The position numbers and the translations under genes were made by a program. Under the pieces are notes generated by a model. It searched no databases and had not been told where the DNA came from. It was given only the letters and a program-made list of their open reading frames with translations. Below are positions 54,654 through 63,622 of a DNA stretch of 64,000 bases, in pieces; position 1 is the first letter of the stretch; each line of letters begins with the position of its first letter. Source of the DNA: Ostreococcus lucimarinus CCE9901 (lineage: Eukaryota > Chlorophyta > Mamiellophyceae > Mamiellales > Bathycoccaceae). Location of the stretch: positions 310,001 through 374,000 of the forward strand of contig NC_009359.1 of assembly GCF_000092065.1 (NCBI RefSeq). The letters run 5' to 3'.

Positions 54654-56447
54654 ATGTCACCCGCGCAAAACACGCTCGATGCGTTCCTCAAACGCGCGTC
54701 GTCGTCGACGAAACCGCGCGAACGCGGCGACGTCGAAAACGTTGAAAACGTCGACCCGGAGCGCGCGCACGACGACGACGCGCGCGCGCGCGCGGAAGAC
54801 GTCGCGAACGACGTGCTCGGTCGATGGTCGCGCGTCGCGCGCGCGTGCGTCGCGCGCGCGTGCGTCGCGCGCGCGGCGACGTCGACTTCGACGACGTCTC
54901 GGCGCGCGGAGGACGTCAAGCGCGCGGCGTACGCGTACGCGACCAAGATGAAGAACGCGCGGCGAGCGCACGGGACAAAGTTAAATCACGGACGGGAGAT
55001 GATGACGCTAGTTGGGGATTTGTGGGCGTGCGAGCGCGGGATCGGGGCGCACGGGGCGAGGAAACGGTTGAGGTTCGCGGTGGGCGGCGGCGCGTCGATG
55101 CGCGCGTTGGTAGAATACGGCGCGTGCGCGTTGCCTCGGGTGACGAATAACGCGCGAGCCGCGGGGGCGAACAACGCGGTGAATGCGATTGAGTTCGACG
55201 CGGCTGGAGGGATGGTGACGAGTGGTACGAGTGCGGGAGCGATCGACGTGCTGGACGTCGCCACGCTTCGTACCACAGCCGGAGAGCTTTATTGTCCAAA
55301 ACTCAAACTCTCCACCGATCGTTACATCGATGCGATGAAATGGAATCACGACGCGTCTTTGGTGATGACGGCGTGTGATATCTCCAGTACTGTGATCGCA
55401 TATCGTGGAGATTCGACGCGCGTCGTGGGACCTCGCGGGATGGCGCCGCGGACGCACGTTATGCACAAGTACAAAGTACAAACACGGACGAACAACGCGT
55501 CGCTTGGGCTGCGAGACTTAAAGCTCGATCCGAAAGATCCGCGTTGCATCATCGCGAGTGCGAGCAATGGGCAGGCGTATCTTTGGGACACGCGTTTGGC
55601 TGGAGATAAACAAACGGCACAGTTGAGTTCGCTTCTCAAGACGACAGCGATCGCTTCGCTAGTCGTCTCCGATGACGGACACACCGTCATCGGTGGTGAT
55701 GGTGACAAGGGCGACCTTTTAATTTGGGACATGCGCAAGGCGACCAGCAACACATCAATCGGTGGTCTCGGCGACAACACACAGTATTACAGCATCGTGG
55801 CGCAACTGAGCATCACCAAGTTGCTTGCAAAGACGGCGCTCGCAACGGATGTCAAGATCTCAGACTCCGGTGTGCATTGGATCGGTTGCGATCCAAATGA
55901 TTGCAGGAGGTTGGGATATCACCTCACCAACGGCTGGAGCGGCGTACTCGACTTGATGAAGCCTTGCGTAACGCACGCGCACTGCCCGCCGGCGCCGTGG
56001 CTCGAGGCTCGTCAATCCGAAGTTCGCGCGGAGAACTCGCTCGAACCTGATGCCTTGTCCGTACCACTCAGCGATTTACGGCGTCGAACACCATGCTGGT
56101 TGCCGGACGGTGGATCATTCGCCGTTGGCCTCGGTGTCAAGCCCGGCGTGCGGGTTTTAGACTTTGCGCCGACGCCGAAGTCAAGACACTGGATTCACGG
56201 GTTGACTATCGCGGATCTCGAACGTGAGCCGGCCGGACGATACGCCACTGGCAACGAACCGGTCTTTATCGAGACTTCCTCGAAGATCTTTTCCGTGGCG
56301 GCACATCCATATCATCACGGTGAGCTGATCGCAGGGGGCGAGAGTGCGCTGTGCTTGCTCGGATACGGCCACGTGGCGTCAGGAAGGGACGAAGATGAGC
56401 AAGGTGCCTCGTCGGAGGTCGAAATCGGCGACGCTGTCGATGCATAG
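54654..56447 (+). CDS. WD40 protein with N-terminal PIP-box-like motif
   Basis: 597 residues. The extreme N terminus reads MSPAQNTLDAFLKRASS, close to a PCNA-interacting (PIP) box Qxx[LIM]xx[FY][FY], but the final aromatic is Leu. An Arg/Ala-rich basic segment follows, then WD40 repeats from ~190 (NAVNAIEFDAAGGMVTSGTSAGAIDVLD, DLKLDPKDPRCIIASASNGQAYLWDTR, TVIGGDGDKGDLLIWDMRK). Overall architecture fits CRL4-type substrate receptors or DNA-repair adaptors, but no ortholog is recognised, so that is speculation. Confidence 0.8.
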   Translation: MSPAQNTLDAFLKRASSSTKPRERGDVENVENVDPERAHDDDARARAEDVANDVLGRWSRVARACVARACVARAATSTSTTSRRAEDVKRAAYAYATKMKNARRAHGTKLNHGREMMTLVGDLWACERGIGAHGARKRLRFAVGGGASMRALVEYGACALPRVTNNARAAGANNAVNAIEFDAAGGMVTSGTSAGAIDVLDVATLRTTAGELYCPKLKLSTDRYIDAMKWNHDASLVMTACDISSTVIAYRGDSTRVVGPRGMAPRTHVMHKYKVQTRTNNASLGLRDLKLDPKDPRCIIASASNGQAYLWDTRLAGDKQTAQLSSLLKTTAIASLVVSDDGHTVIGGDGDKGDLLIWDMRKATSNTSIGGLGDNTQYYSIVAQLSITKLLAKTALATDVKISDSGVHWIGCDPNDCRRLGYHLTNGWSGVLDLMKPCVTHAHCPPAPWLEARQSEVRAENSLEPDALSVPLSDLRRRTPCWLPDGGSFAVGLGVKPGVRVLDFAPTPKSRHWIHGLTIADLEREPAGRYATGNEPVFIETSSKIFSVAAHPYHHGELIAGGESALCLLGYGHVASGRDEDEQGASSEVEIGDAVDA

Positions 56448-56539
56448 CTTAGTCATAGGTAGTTGGTAAACAAACATAGAATCATTCATTCATCGGCTGA
56501 CGGCTACGTCGCCTAGACTAGTTTTTGAACGACACAATC

Positions 56540-57418
56540 TTAGGAGCAACACTTGGACTTTTCGCTCGGCGCCTTGGTGCCGAGGTTGATTCCGCCGGCA
56601 GAGATCGCCCCCTTCGAGCCCGTCAACCGAGTCAACCGAGTCAATCGAGTCTTAATATCGCCCGCGATTGTCATGAATGCGTCCTCCACGTTCACGCTCG
56701 CCTTGGCGCTCGTTTCGAAGAACGGAATCCCGAATTCATCTGCCAACGCCTGCCCGCGAGCCTTCGTAATCGCCCGCTTCTCCTCCGACACGTCGCACTT
56801 GTTCCCGATCAAAATCTTGTTCACACTCGAGCTTGCGTGCTGCTCAATATTTCGCATCCACCCGCGCACGTTTTCAAAGCTCTTCTCATCCGACACATCA
56901 TACACGAGTAAAATCCCCATCGCGCCGCGATAATACGCCGTCGTAATCGTCCTAAAGCGCTCCTGTCCGGCGGTGTCCCAAATCTGCAGCTTCACCCGCT
57001 TCCCATCGATTTCCACCGTTTTAATCTTAAAATCAATCCTTCGCGCATCGACAACCGGTTCTCGGGGTCAGTCACCGCGCCGTCGACGTCGTTTACGCGT
57101 TTCGCGAGCGCCGACGATTCCTTCGCGCACCCGATCGTCGTGATGAAGCTCGTCGTGAACTGATCGTCGCTAAATCTCAACAGCAAGCAACTCTTCCCAA
57201 CGCCTGCGCGCGTTCGTTCGATCGCGCGTCCTCTCGTCAGTCATCGCGGTTCGTTCGCGCTTCGGTCACGCGCGCGCGGAGTTCATCTCTCGTCGCCTCG
57301 CCTCGCCTCGCCTCGCCTCGCGCGCGCGCGCACCGCTATCACCGATGAGCAGCAGCTTGAGCAAGTGATCGTAGTGCATCGACGCGCCGTGCGCGCGCAA
57401 TTGCGCGGCGTTCGACAT
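56540..57418 (-). CDS. Rab GTPase of the RabE/Rab8 class (three exons)
   Basis: Exons 57334-57418, 57131-57203 and 56540-57038 give 218 residues. The frame is preserved at both junctions and restores G1 [11 protein letters not shown], the [14 protein letters not shown] switch [10 protein letters not shown] switch II, GNKCD and ETSAK, all intact. The C terminus ends KCCS, a geranylgeranylated Cys pair. RabE/Rab8 proteins drive post-Golgi secretion. The hypervariable segment contains a RLT triplet repeat coded by a 9-bp tandem repeat. An intron-less reading misses the P-loop. Confidence 0.93.
56622..56648. repeat. Three 9-bp repeats in the RabE hypervariable tail
   Basis: GTCAACCGA twice, then GTCAATCGA; on the coding strand this gives the repeated Arg-Leu-Thr tripeptide. 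Confidence 0.9.
57039..57130 (-). other. RabE intron 2
   Basis: 92 nt, GTGCGC donor, AAG acceptor, GACTGAC (minus strand) at 57067-57073. Confidence 0.9.
57204..57333 (-). other. RabE intron 1
   Basis: 130 nt, GTGCGC donor, CAG acceptor, GACTGAC (minus strand) at 57237-57243. It contains a CGCCT pentanucleotide run at 57294-57320. Confidence 0.9.
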
Positions 57419-57501
57419 GGCGCGCGCTCGTGTGACGCGATTGCGCGCGCGCCGATGCCGTCCGCGTCAGACGTCGCCGCGCGTCGTCGCGCGCCGCGGC
57501 G

Positions 57502-58644
57502 ATGCGAGCGATCGAAGGGCACGCGCTGGGCTACGCCTGGGCGTTCGCCGCGTCGCTCGCGAACGCGTCGCAGGACAACTTGAGGAAACTGGCGTCGAAC
57601 CGGGTGAAACAACCAATCGAGATCGTCGCGCTGAGCGAAGTGTTCAACGTCGTCGCGCTGGCGTGCGCGGTCGGCGCGAGTGGGAAGTGGGGGAAGTTCG
57701 CGCGGTACGCGCGACGAGGGGATCTCGTGGCGCTGGCGGCGGCGGCGGGATGGTTGAAGGCGTTGAGCGCGGCGCTGTTGCAACGGGCGCTGCGGTTGAC
57801 GCCGTTGTCGCTGTGTGTGCCGTACCTGGCGTTCACGCCGCTGTGGTTATTGGTGATTAGCTTTTTCTTAGTGCACGAGACGCCGACGTTGCGTGGAGTG
57901 TTGGGGGTGATGGTGATCACGGTCGGGGCGTACATGTTGAACGCGAACAGCGCGGCGCCGGAGAAACTGGAAAAGAGTCCGCGGTTGGAGGAAGGGCTCG
58001 TTCGCGGCGGTGGTGGGTCTTCTGGACGGGTTCGGAGTGCGAGAGAGTCGCTGGAATCGCTCGCGACGCCGCCGACGAACGGTGCGGGTTGGATGTCTAT
58101 AGCGTTTAGCGAAGCCGCGGCGTCGTCGTTTCGCGAGGAGCGTTACGGTGTGAGGTTGGGATGCGTCGGGCGATCAGTTGCGAGGCAGGTGACGACCTTG
58201 CGCGCGAATCCTGGGAGTTTAATCACTCTCGGCATCGCCGCCGTCTACGCTCTCGTCGCTGATCTCGACAAGCTCGGTAAATTGCACTCCGACGACTTGC
58301 TCGTGTTCATCTTTTTGCAGAGATGTTTCCTATTGGCGCCACCTCTGACGTACGTCATGGTGAAAAATCCAGCAGCCTTCAACGTTTTCACGAAAACAAA
58401 GAAGGTTGGCTGCGCGTTAGCTCTCATAGGTTTCCTCGACATCGCCTCCATGTACGCCTTCCTACAGTCGCTGAACTACATCTTCACGAGCTACGCCGTC
58501 GCGGCCAAGCGTACGAGCATCCTAGCCAGCGTCGTCGGCGGCGCGCTCTTCTTCAAAGAGCCCATCGCCCGGCGATTGCCGTATATATTCATCATGTTCA
58601 TCGGCATGGCGTTGATATTAATCGCCGATGCCGACAAGCATTAG
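57502..58644 (+). CDS. DMT/EamA-type transporter
   Basis: 380 residues with about nine to ten hydrophobic helices in two halves. The first runs to ~150 (SLCVPYLAFTPLWLLVISFFLVHE, LGVMVITVGAYML). A hydrophilic Ser/Gly/Arg loop occupies ~155-230. The second half follows (LITLGIAAVYALVADLDKLGKL, CALALIGFLDIASMYAFLQSLNYIFTSYAVAAKRTSILASVVGGALFFKE). The FTS..VAAKRTSIL..V..GALFFKE block is typical of EamA-like proteins. Substrate unknown; the nearest known relatives include metabolite exporters. 83 bp from RabE, divergent. Confidence 0.85.
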   Translation: MRAIEGHALGYAWAFAASLANASQDNLRKLASNRVKQPIEIVALSEVFNVVALACAVGASGKWGKFARYARRGDLVALAAAAGWLKALSAALLQRALRLTPLSLCVPYLAFTPLWLLVISFFLVHETPTLRGVLGVMVITVGAYMLNANSAAPEKLEKSPRLEEGLVRGGGGSSGRVRSARESLESLATPPTNGAGWMSIAFSEAAASSFREERYGVRLGCVGRSVARQVTTLRANPGSLITLGIAAVYALVADLDKLGKLHSDDLLVFIFLQRCFLLAPPLTYVMVKNPAAFNVFTKTKKVGCALALIGFLDIASMYAFLQSLNYIFTSYAVAAKRTSILASVVGGALFFKEPIARRLPYIFIMFIGMALILIADADKH

Positions 58645-58739
58645 CGCGCGCGACGGTGTCAATACAACACGAGCGCCGTCGGTGCGGGTTCAAAACTCTT
58701 CACCCCATCCCCTTCACTCTCGCCCGCGCGCCTCTCGCG

Positions 58740-60449
58740 ATGGCCGACCAAGACAGCAATGAAAAAGAAATTGAAAGTACGTCGCGCCCCATCGCATCGC
58801 TCGATCGATCGCGTCGCCCGCGCCCTCGGGCGCGCGTGCGGCGTTGATAAAGCGCGCCGATGACTTCGGCCTAGGTCGAGTGCGCGTACGGTTTCACCTC
58901 GCTCGCGTCGCTACGAACGCGCTCGAGACGCTCGCGACGCGCGCGCGAGGTCATGAATGGCACGCGTGACCACGAGCGAACGACTGACGAGACATTCGCG
59001 CCGCGCGCGCGCGCCGTTGACGATGAACAGTATGGAAGATGCGCAAGGTGCGACTGGCGGCTCGAACTCGACGCGCTCGTGGGAGCAAAAACGATGAGAA
59101 ATCGCGACGTGTCGGCATCGCGAACGAGGTGAACGAAGACTGACGGACTATTATATCGTTTTACTCGAACGTAGCTCATCAAGAAGCTGGAAGACGCGCG
59201 CGGGAACGGGACGTCGATGATTTCGCTCGTGATCCCGCCGAAAGGGCAAGTGAACCTGGTGCAAAAGATGTTGATCGAAGAGATGGGCACGGCGACGAAC
59301 ATTAAGTCTCGAGTCAATCGACAGTCAGTGCTCGATGCGATCGGTTCGGCACAACAGCGCTTGAAGCTGTACAATAAAGTGCCGCCGAATGGGCTCGTCG
59401 TGTATTGCGGCGCGGTGTTGACGGAGAGCGGGAAGGAACGGCAGATGAAGATTGATTTTGAACCCTTCAAACCGATCAACACGTCGTTATACATGTGTGA
59501 CAACAAGTTTCACACTGCAGCGTTGAGTGATTTGTTGCAAAACGATCAGAAGTATGGTTTCGTCGTAATGGATGGTAACGGGACGCTCTTCGGAACCTTG
59601 TGCGGGAACCATCGCGAGATTCTACAAAAGATTTCCGTTGATTTACCGAAAAAGCACGGTAGAGGTGGTCAATCCGCGCTTCGTTTCGCGCGTCTGCGTT
59701 TAGAAAAACGTCAAAACTACCTTACCAAGGTTGCTGAGCTCACGACGCAGCATTTCATCAGTAATGATAGGCCCAACGTCGCCGGCTTGGTGCTCGCCGG
59801 TTCGGCGGATTTCAAGAACAAACTCGCCGAGGCGGATTGCTTCGACAGTCGCCTTCAAGAAGTCACCTTGGCCGTAGTCGATGTCTCTTACGGCGGTGAA
59901 AACGGCTTTAATCAAGCGATTGAGCTCTCCGCGGACACGCTTTCGTCGCTCAAGTTCATCCAAGAAAAGAAATTGGTTGGCAAGTTTTTCGACGAAATCG
60001 CCCAAGACACGGGCAAGTACGTTTTTGGTATCAACGATACTTTGACGTGCTTGGAAATGGGAGCGGTTGAAACTTTGGTGTGCTGGGAAGATCTCGAGGT
60101 CGCGCGCGTGACCCTGAAAAATAGCAGCACCGGAGAGGAGACGATTAAGTTTTTGCGGCCCGAAGAGACTGAGGGCAATGAAAACGACCACGTGCGCGAC
60201 GCCGATGGCAACGATTTGGAGATTGTCGAATCCGTCCCGCTGTTGGAGTGGCTAGCAAACGAGTACAAGAAGTTTGGTTGCGTCTTGGAACTCATCTCGG
60301 ATAAGTCGCAAGAGGGTAACCAATTTTGCCGTGGTTTCGGCGGCATCGGCGGTTTGTTGAGATATCAAGTCGATCTCACCGCCTTCGAAGTCGCCGCCGA
60401 CGCCAACTCCGACGATTGGGACTCCGACGATTCCGAATGTTTCATCTAA
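58740..60449 (+). CDS. ERF1: Eukaryotic peptide chain release factor eRF1 (three exons)
   Basis: Exons 58740-58776, 59031-59047 and 59175-60449 give 442 residues. The 17-nt middle exon supplies the IWKMRK residues equivalent to IWKIKK of other eRF1s. Stop-codon recognition motifs are conserved: NIKS (in NIKSRVN), YxCxxxF (YMCDNKF) and GTS near the N terminus. The catalytic GGQ lies in [11 protein letters not shown], and the C-terminal [14 protein letters not shown] binds eRF3. It ends with an acidic tail. It terminates translation at all three stops; this alga appears to use standard stops in the other genes. Confidence 0.95.
58777..59030 (+). other. eRF1 intron 1
   Basis: 254 nt, GTACGT donor, CAG acceptor, GACTGAC at 58982-58988. 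Confidence 0.88.
59048..59174 (+). other. eRF1 intron 2
   Basis: 127 nt, GTGCGA donor, GTAG acceptor, GACTGAC at 59138-59144. Together with intron 1 it encloses the 17-nt exon. Confidence 0.88.
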
Positions 60450-60617
60450 CCCTTCCCGTTGCATTGACTCGATCCTAACGCCACATCCCATAGCATTAAC
60501 AATAAGACGACCCTGGCAGTTGTTCGACGCCGCGCGCGCGAGCGCCTTATCCTTCACACGCGCGCGCGTTCGCCGTCGGTGCCCTCCCGCGACGCGGCGC
60601 GCCTCCGTAAACGTACC

Positions 60618-61085
60618 ATGGGTATCGCCGCCAGCGCCACGTCTGGCTCCATCGCGCGTCGCGTCGCTCGTGACGACGACGCAACGAACAAGTCGTTAGC
60701 GTTACACCCCGTGCACGCCGACGCCCGCGCCCTCCCGCCCTGGACGCCGTCCTCCATCATCGACGCCCTCCCGGACGACATGGTGGACATCATTCTCGAC
60801 CACTGCACCGGCGTCGACCTCGCGCGCGCGGAGTGCGTGTGCACGAGGTTGCTCTCGCTCGCGCGACGCAGCGAACGAAGGTGGCGGGACGCCCTCGCGC
60901 GCGACTTCGGCGTGCAATTCGCCCCAGCCCCGGGCGTCGAACGACTGCCGGGGCTGCCGCGAGGATCGATGAAGCGCGAGTACGTCGCGTGTCGAGAGAC
61001 GCTCCGCGCGATCGTGCGTGGGTGCGCGAAAGGCGCCGACGGCGGCGTCCCGAACTTTGCGCTCGGGACGAGGGTGTACGCGTGA
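60618..61085 (+). CDS. F-box protein with N-myristoylation-like start
   Basis: 155 residues from the ATG at 60618 in an ACCATGG context; an upstream extension to 60579 is Arg-rich. The N terminus MGIAASATSG fits the N-myristoylation pattern M-G-x-x-x-[ST]. Residues ~48-92 form an F-box (IDALPDDMVDIILDHCTGVDLARAECVCTRLLSLARRSERRWRDAL), which would bind SKP1 in an SCF ubiquitin ligase. No substrate-binding repeat follows, only ~60 residues ending FALGTRVYA. It ends 28 bp before the TMEM18 gene on the same strand. Confidence 0.8.
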   Translation: MGIAASATSGSIARRVARDDDATNKSLALHPVHADARALPPWTPSSIIDALPDDMVDIILDHCTGVDLARAECVCTRLLSLARRSERRWRDALARDFGVQFAPAPGVERLPGLPRGSMKREYVACRETLRAIVRGCAKGADGGVPNFALGTRVYA

Positions 61086-61113
61086 ACGCCGCAGTCTTAG
61101 ACGCGCGCGATCG

Positions 61114-61581
61114 ATGGATTTCGATCGCCTGCTCGAGGGCGCGCTGAAGGATGCGCGTCGACATCTCGGGTCGTCGAGTAAGGACGGCTGGCGCGCCGCC
61201 ATCGACGCGTGGGTTGGGTTTTATAGCGCGGTGGATTGGCGCGAGCCGTGGTTGAGAGCCTTGCTCGCCGCCCACGCGTGCTTGTTTATCGTCGTTTTGC
61301 TCACGCGAAGAGATGAGCGAACGCAAGGAGTGTTGTTCTGCGCGTGCGCGGCGATCGTATTCATGGCGGAGCGCATCAACGCTCTGGCGGCGGCGAAGTG
61401 GGAAACCTTCGCGACTCAAAACTACTTCGACCCGAGGGGTCGGTTCACGTCCGTCGTGCTCTCCACGCCGCTGGTCGTGGCGACGCTCGTGATTTTGGTG
61501 AATTTGTTACTCATCATGACGTCGATGATGGTTGAAGTGGCGAAACGGCGCAAAGACGCGGGGGTGAAGAAGACTCAATGA
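61114..61581 (+). CDS. TMEM18: TMEM18-family nuclear-envelope/ER membrane protein
   Basis: 155 residues from the ATG at 61114. Family signature: FYSAVDWREPWLRALLAAH, AERINALAAAKWETFATQNYFDPRGRFTSVVLSTPLVV, with three to four hydrophobic helices and a Lys-rich C terminus. Animal TMEM18 sits in the nuclear membrane; its molecular role is poorly defined. Confidence 0.93.
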   Translation: MDFDRLLEGALKDARRHLGSSSKDGWRAAIDAWVGFYSAVDWREPWLRALLAAHACLFIVVLLTRRDERTQGVLFCACAAIVFMAERINALAAAKWETFATQNYFDPRGRFTSVVLSTPLVVATLVILVNLLLIMTSMMVEVAKRRKDAGVKKTQ

Positions 61582-61761
61582 GTTTTGTCTAGTGTACTAG
61601 TACAGTGGAGCTTGTAAAAGAATGTAAAACGATTGGTTGATTGCGTCCTCGACTTCGCGCGCGGATGCGTAAGGTTGCATGAATTTTTGTTACACATATG
61701 AGGTGGAAGTGTTGTGTTCATGGGGCTATCGATTGTTGGATAGTTGGAACTATGCCCGCCG

Positions 61762-62928
61762 TCAGTCAAATTTGACGACGTCGTGCTGAACGCAAATCTG
61801 TTTGATGTGGTCGAATTTCGACTTGGCGTCGGGGATGTCCAAGCTCAAGTCTTCGATCGCGCCGTTGGTGCGTATGAAGCCTTTCTGTAGTTGACTCGCG
61901 CTCAATTCGGCGCTGTCTCCGAGAACCTTGAATAGCCCGAGAATGACTGCAACGCTGTGGCAATCCCGCGGAGCTTCCAGCGCAATGTTCAACGCTTGCT
62001 TGACAAACTCGTGATGGAAGAAGGGCATGTGTAGGTCGTGCAAGCAACGACGAGTCTCCGAAACGTCGTTCGTCACCACGTATTCCTCCAGCATCGACTT
62101 GATTTGCAGCTTGGCGGCGTCCAGAGGCGACTTGTCGAAATCGCCCCACGCGCGAAGCACTCGATCAATGTGACCAGGTCCAAAGAGATGTCCGTGTGCC
62201 AGTAGAAGGGCCTCTTGCGACTGTTTACCTTCGCACGTTACGAGACAGGCGACGTTATCCGGGAATGAGGGCGGTAAGATGTCGTCGATGATGGCTCGCG
62301 CGATGAACATGCCCAACGTTTCAGCCGCGTCGGGAACGTCGATGGACAAATCATCCGCGGCTTCGACGAGACGCAAGAACCCACGCTGTATTTGCGCTCC
62401 CGACAGCGCGCTGGGATACAACGCGCTGAGTAACGTCGCCGCGGCTTCTTTTTCTCGATGCCCCCGGTCCATAGCGAGGGTAACGAGGCGCTTCACGAAG
62501 AAGTGTTCGTACACGGGCGCGTCCAACTTCTCCACGCTGATCCACGCCTCGTCAATGTCCGCAGAGTTGAAATACTCGTTGATGATCGTCTCGGCTTTGT
62601 TTTTGTACTCCACGACGACGTCCGATTTCGCGTCGCCCGCCGCCGCGCGCAACCCAAACGGTTCCTCCGTCGAGTCGTAATTCGGATCTCCCCTATCCAA
62701 CGCGAACACAGGCGATTCATCGATCACGCTCAGCACGCGCATTGTTTCATCACCCTTCTTACCCCGCCCGCTCGCTCGACTGTGCTGCACCCCGTGTCCA
62801 TCGGTCCATTTTTGCTCGAGCGCGTCGCCTCGCCGGTCCGAGCCCTTCGCGCGCGCCGCCTCCAACTGCGTTCGCTTTCGCAGCGTCGCGTCGAACGCCT
62901 TTTGCTGTTCGGCCGTGAGCAGCACCAT
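61762..62928 (-). CDS. PDCD4-like protein with two MA3 domains
   Basis: 388 residues. The N-terminal region carries the family linker motif: a GRGKKGD patch (~54-60) then ALDRGDPNYDSTEEP (~76-90). MA3 domain 1 spans ~110-225 (YFNSADIDEAWISVEKL) and MA3 domain 2 ~268-388 (EEYVVTNDVSETRRCLHDLHMPFFHHEFVKQAL, ending DHIKQICVQHD). PDCD4 and plant MRF proteins bind eIF4A and repress or tune translation. Plants usually have four MA3 domains; this one has two, as in animals. Confidence 0.92.
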   Translation of the reverse strand: MVLLTAEQQKAFDATLRKRTQLEAARAKGSDRRGDALEQKWTDGHGVQHSRASGRGKKGDETMRVLSVIDESPVFALDRGDPNYDSTEEPFGLRAAAGDAKSDVVVEYKNKAETIINEYFNSADIDEAWISVEKLDAPVYEHFFVKRLVTLAMDRGHREKEAAATLLSALYPSALSGAQIQRGFLRLVEAADDLSIDVPDAAETLGMFIARAIIDDILPPSFPDNVACLVTCEGKQSQEALLLAHGHLFGPGHIDRVLRAWGDFDKSPLDAAKLQIKSMLEEYVVTNDVSETRRCLHDLHMPFFHHEFVKQALNIALEAPRDCHSVAVILGLFKVLGDSAELSASQLQKGFIRTNGAIEDLSLDIPDAKSKFDHIKQICVQHDVVKFD

Positions 62929-63379
62929 GTCTGTCAGCGTCGACGCGATCTTCCGATCGCCCGTTCGTCCCTCTCTCTCTCGCGCGCGTCGCGGTTCCGA
63001 GAGCGGTCGGTTGGACCGTCGCTTTTCGACGATTCCTTCTCTCCGCGCGTCTCGCGCGTCGCGTCGCCGCGCGTCGCCGTTCGCGCGCGCGAGACCGAAG
63101 ATCGGACCCTTTCCGACGCTCCGCGCGCGCGCTCGCGCGTGTCCGTCGATCTACGCGCTCGCGTGTGCGGCGCGACGTCGACGCGAGGGCGACCCGCTGA
63201 CGTGGCGACGATAAACGCGCGCGCGTCATTTTATATGGGCTAAAAATAGTCACAGTATAGATGCCTGCGCATGAGTTACAGTTGGCGACCGCGACCGCGA
63301 CCGCGACCGCGACCGACCCGCGCGTTCGCCGCGCGGCACCGTCGACGCCGCCGCGTCGACCGCGTCCCTCGATCGTCCC
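62929..63379. other. 451-bp stretch between the MA3 gene and its short relative
   Basis: It holds the 5' region of the MA3 gene and the 3' region of the short gene. An AT-rich patch (TTTTATATGGGCTAAAAATAG) lies at about 63230 and a GACCGC hexamer run at 63285-63315. No other gene is supported. Confidence 0.55.
63285..63315. repeat. GACCGC hexanucleotide run
   Basis: Five near-perfect copies of GACCGC between the two PDCD4-like genes. Confidence 0.85.
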
Positions 63380-63622
63380 TCAATCGTCGCAGTTCGGATC
63401 GTCGCGATCGAGCGCGTAGATCGGCGCCTCGTCGCGCATGCGAATCGCCGCGGCGTCGTCGCCCTTGCGTCCGCGTCCCGACGCCCTCGCGTGCGTGTGT
63501 CCGCGCGCGTCGCGCCACGTGTCGCGCTTCGGCGGCGATGCCGGCGGCGACGCCGCGGGTTCCGCCGCCGCCGCGGCGCGCGCCTCGAGCCGCAGGCGCT
63601 CTTCGTCGGATTTCACGAGCAT
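63380..63622 (-). CDS. Short PDCD4-like N-terminal-region protein without MA3 domains
   Basis: 80 residues from the ATG at 63622 (MLVKSDEERL); the frame stays open to 63892 in Arg-rich sequence, so a longer or spliced N terminus is possible. The C-terminal half (HARASGRGRKGD ... EAPIYALDRDDPNCDD) aligns with residues ~49-85 of the neighbouring MA3 protein (HSRASGRGKKGD ... ESPVFALDRGDPNYDS) and then stops. It could be a truncated tandem paralog, a regulatory peptide, or a pseudogene fragment. Neither Met nor composition proves expression. Confidence 0.55.
   Translation of the reverse strand: MLVKSDEERLRLEARAAAAAEPAASPPASPPKRDTWRDARGHTHARASGRGRKGDDAAAIRMRDEAPIYALDRDDPNCDD

Noticed and set aside
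61761-61767. Reverse-strand GACTGAC at the end of the MA3 gene as an intron signal
   Set aside because: It coincides with the final Asp and stop codon of a complete MA3 domain; no intron is needed.
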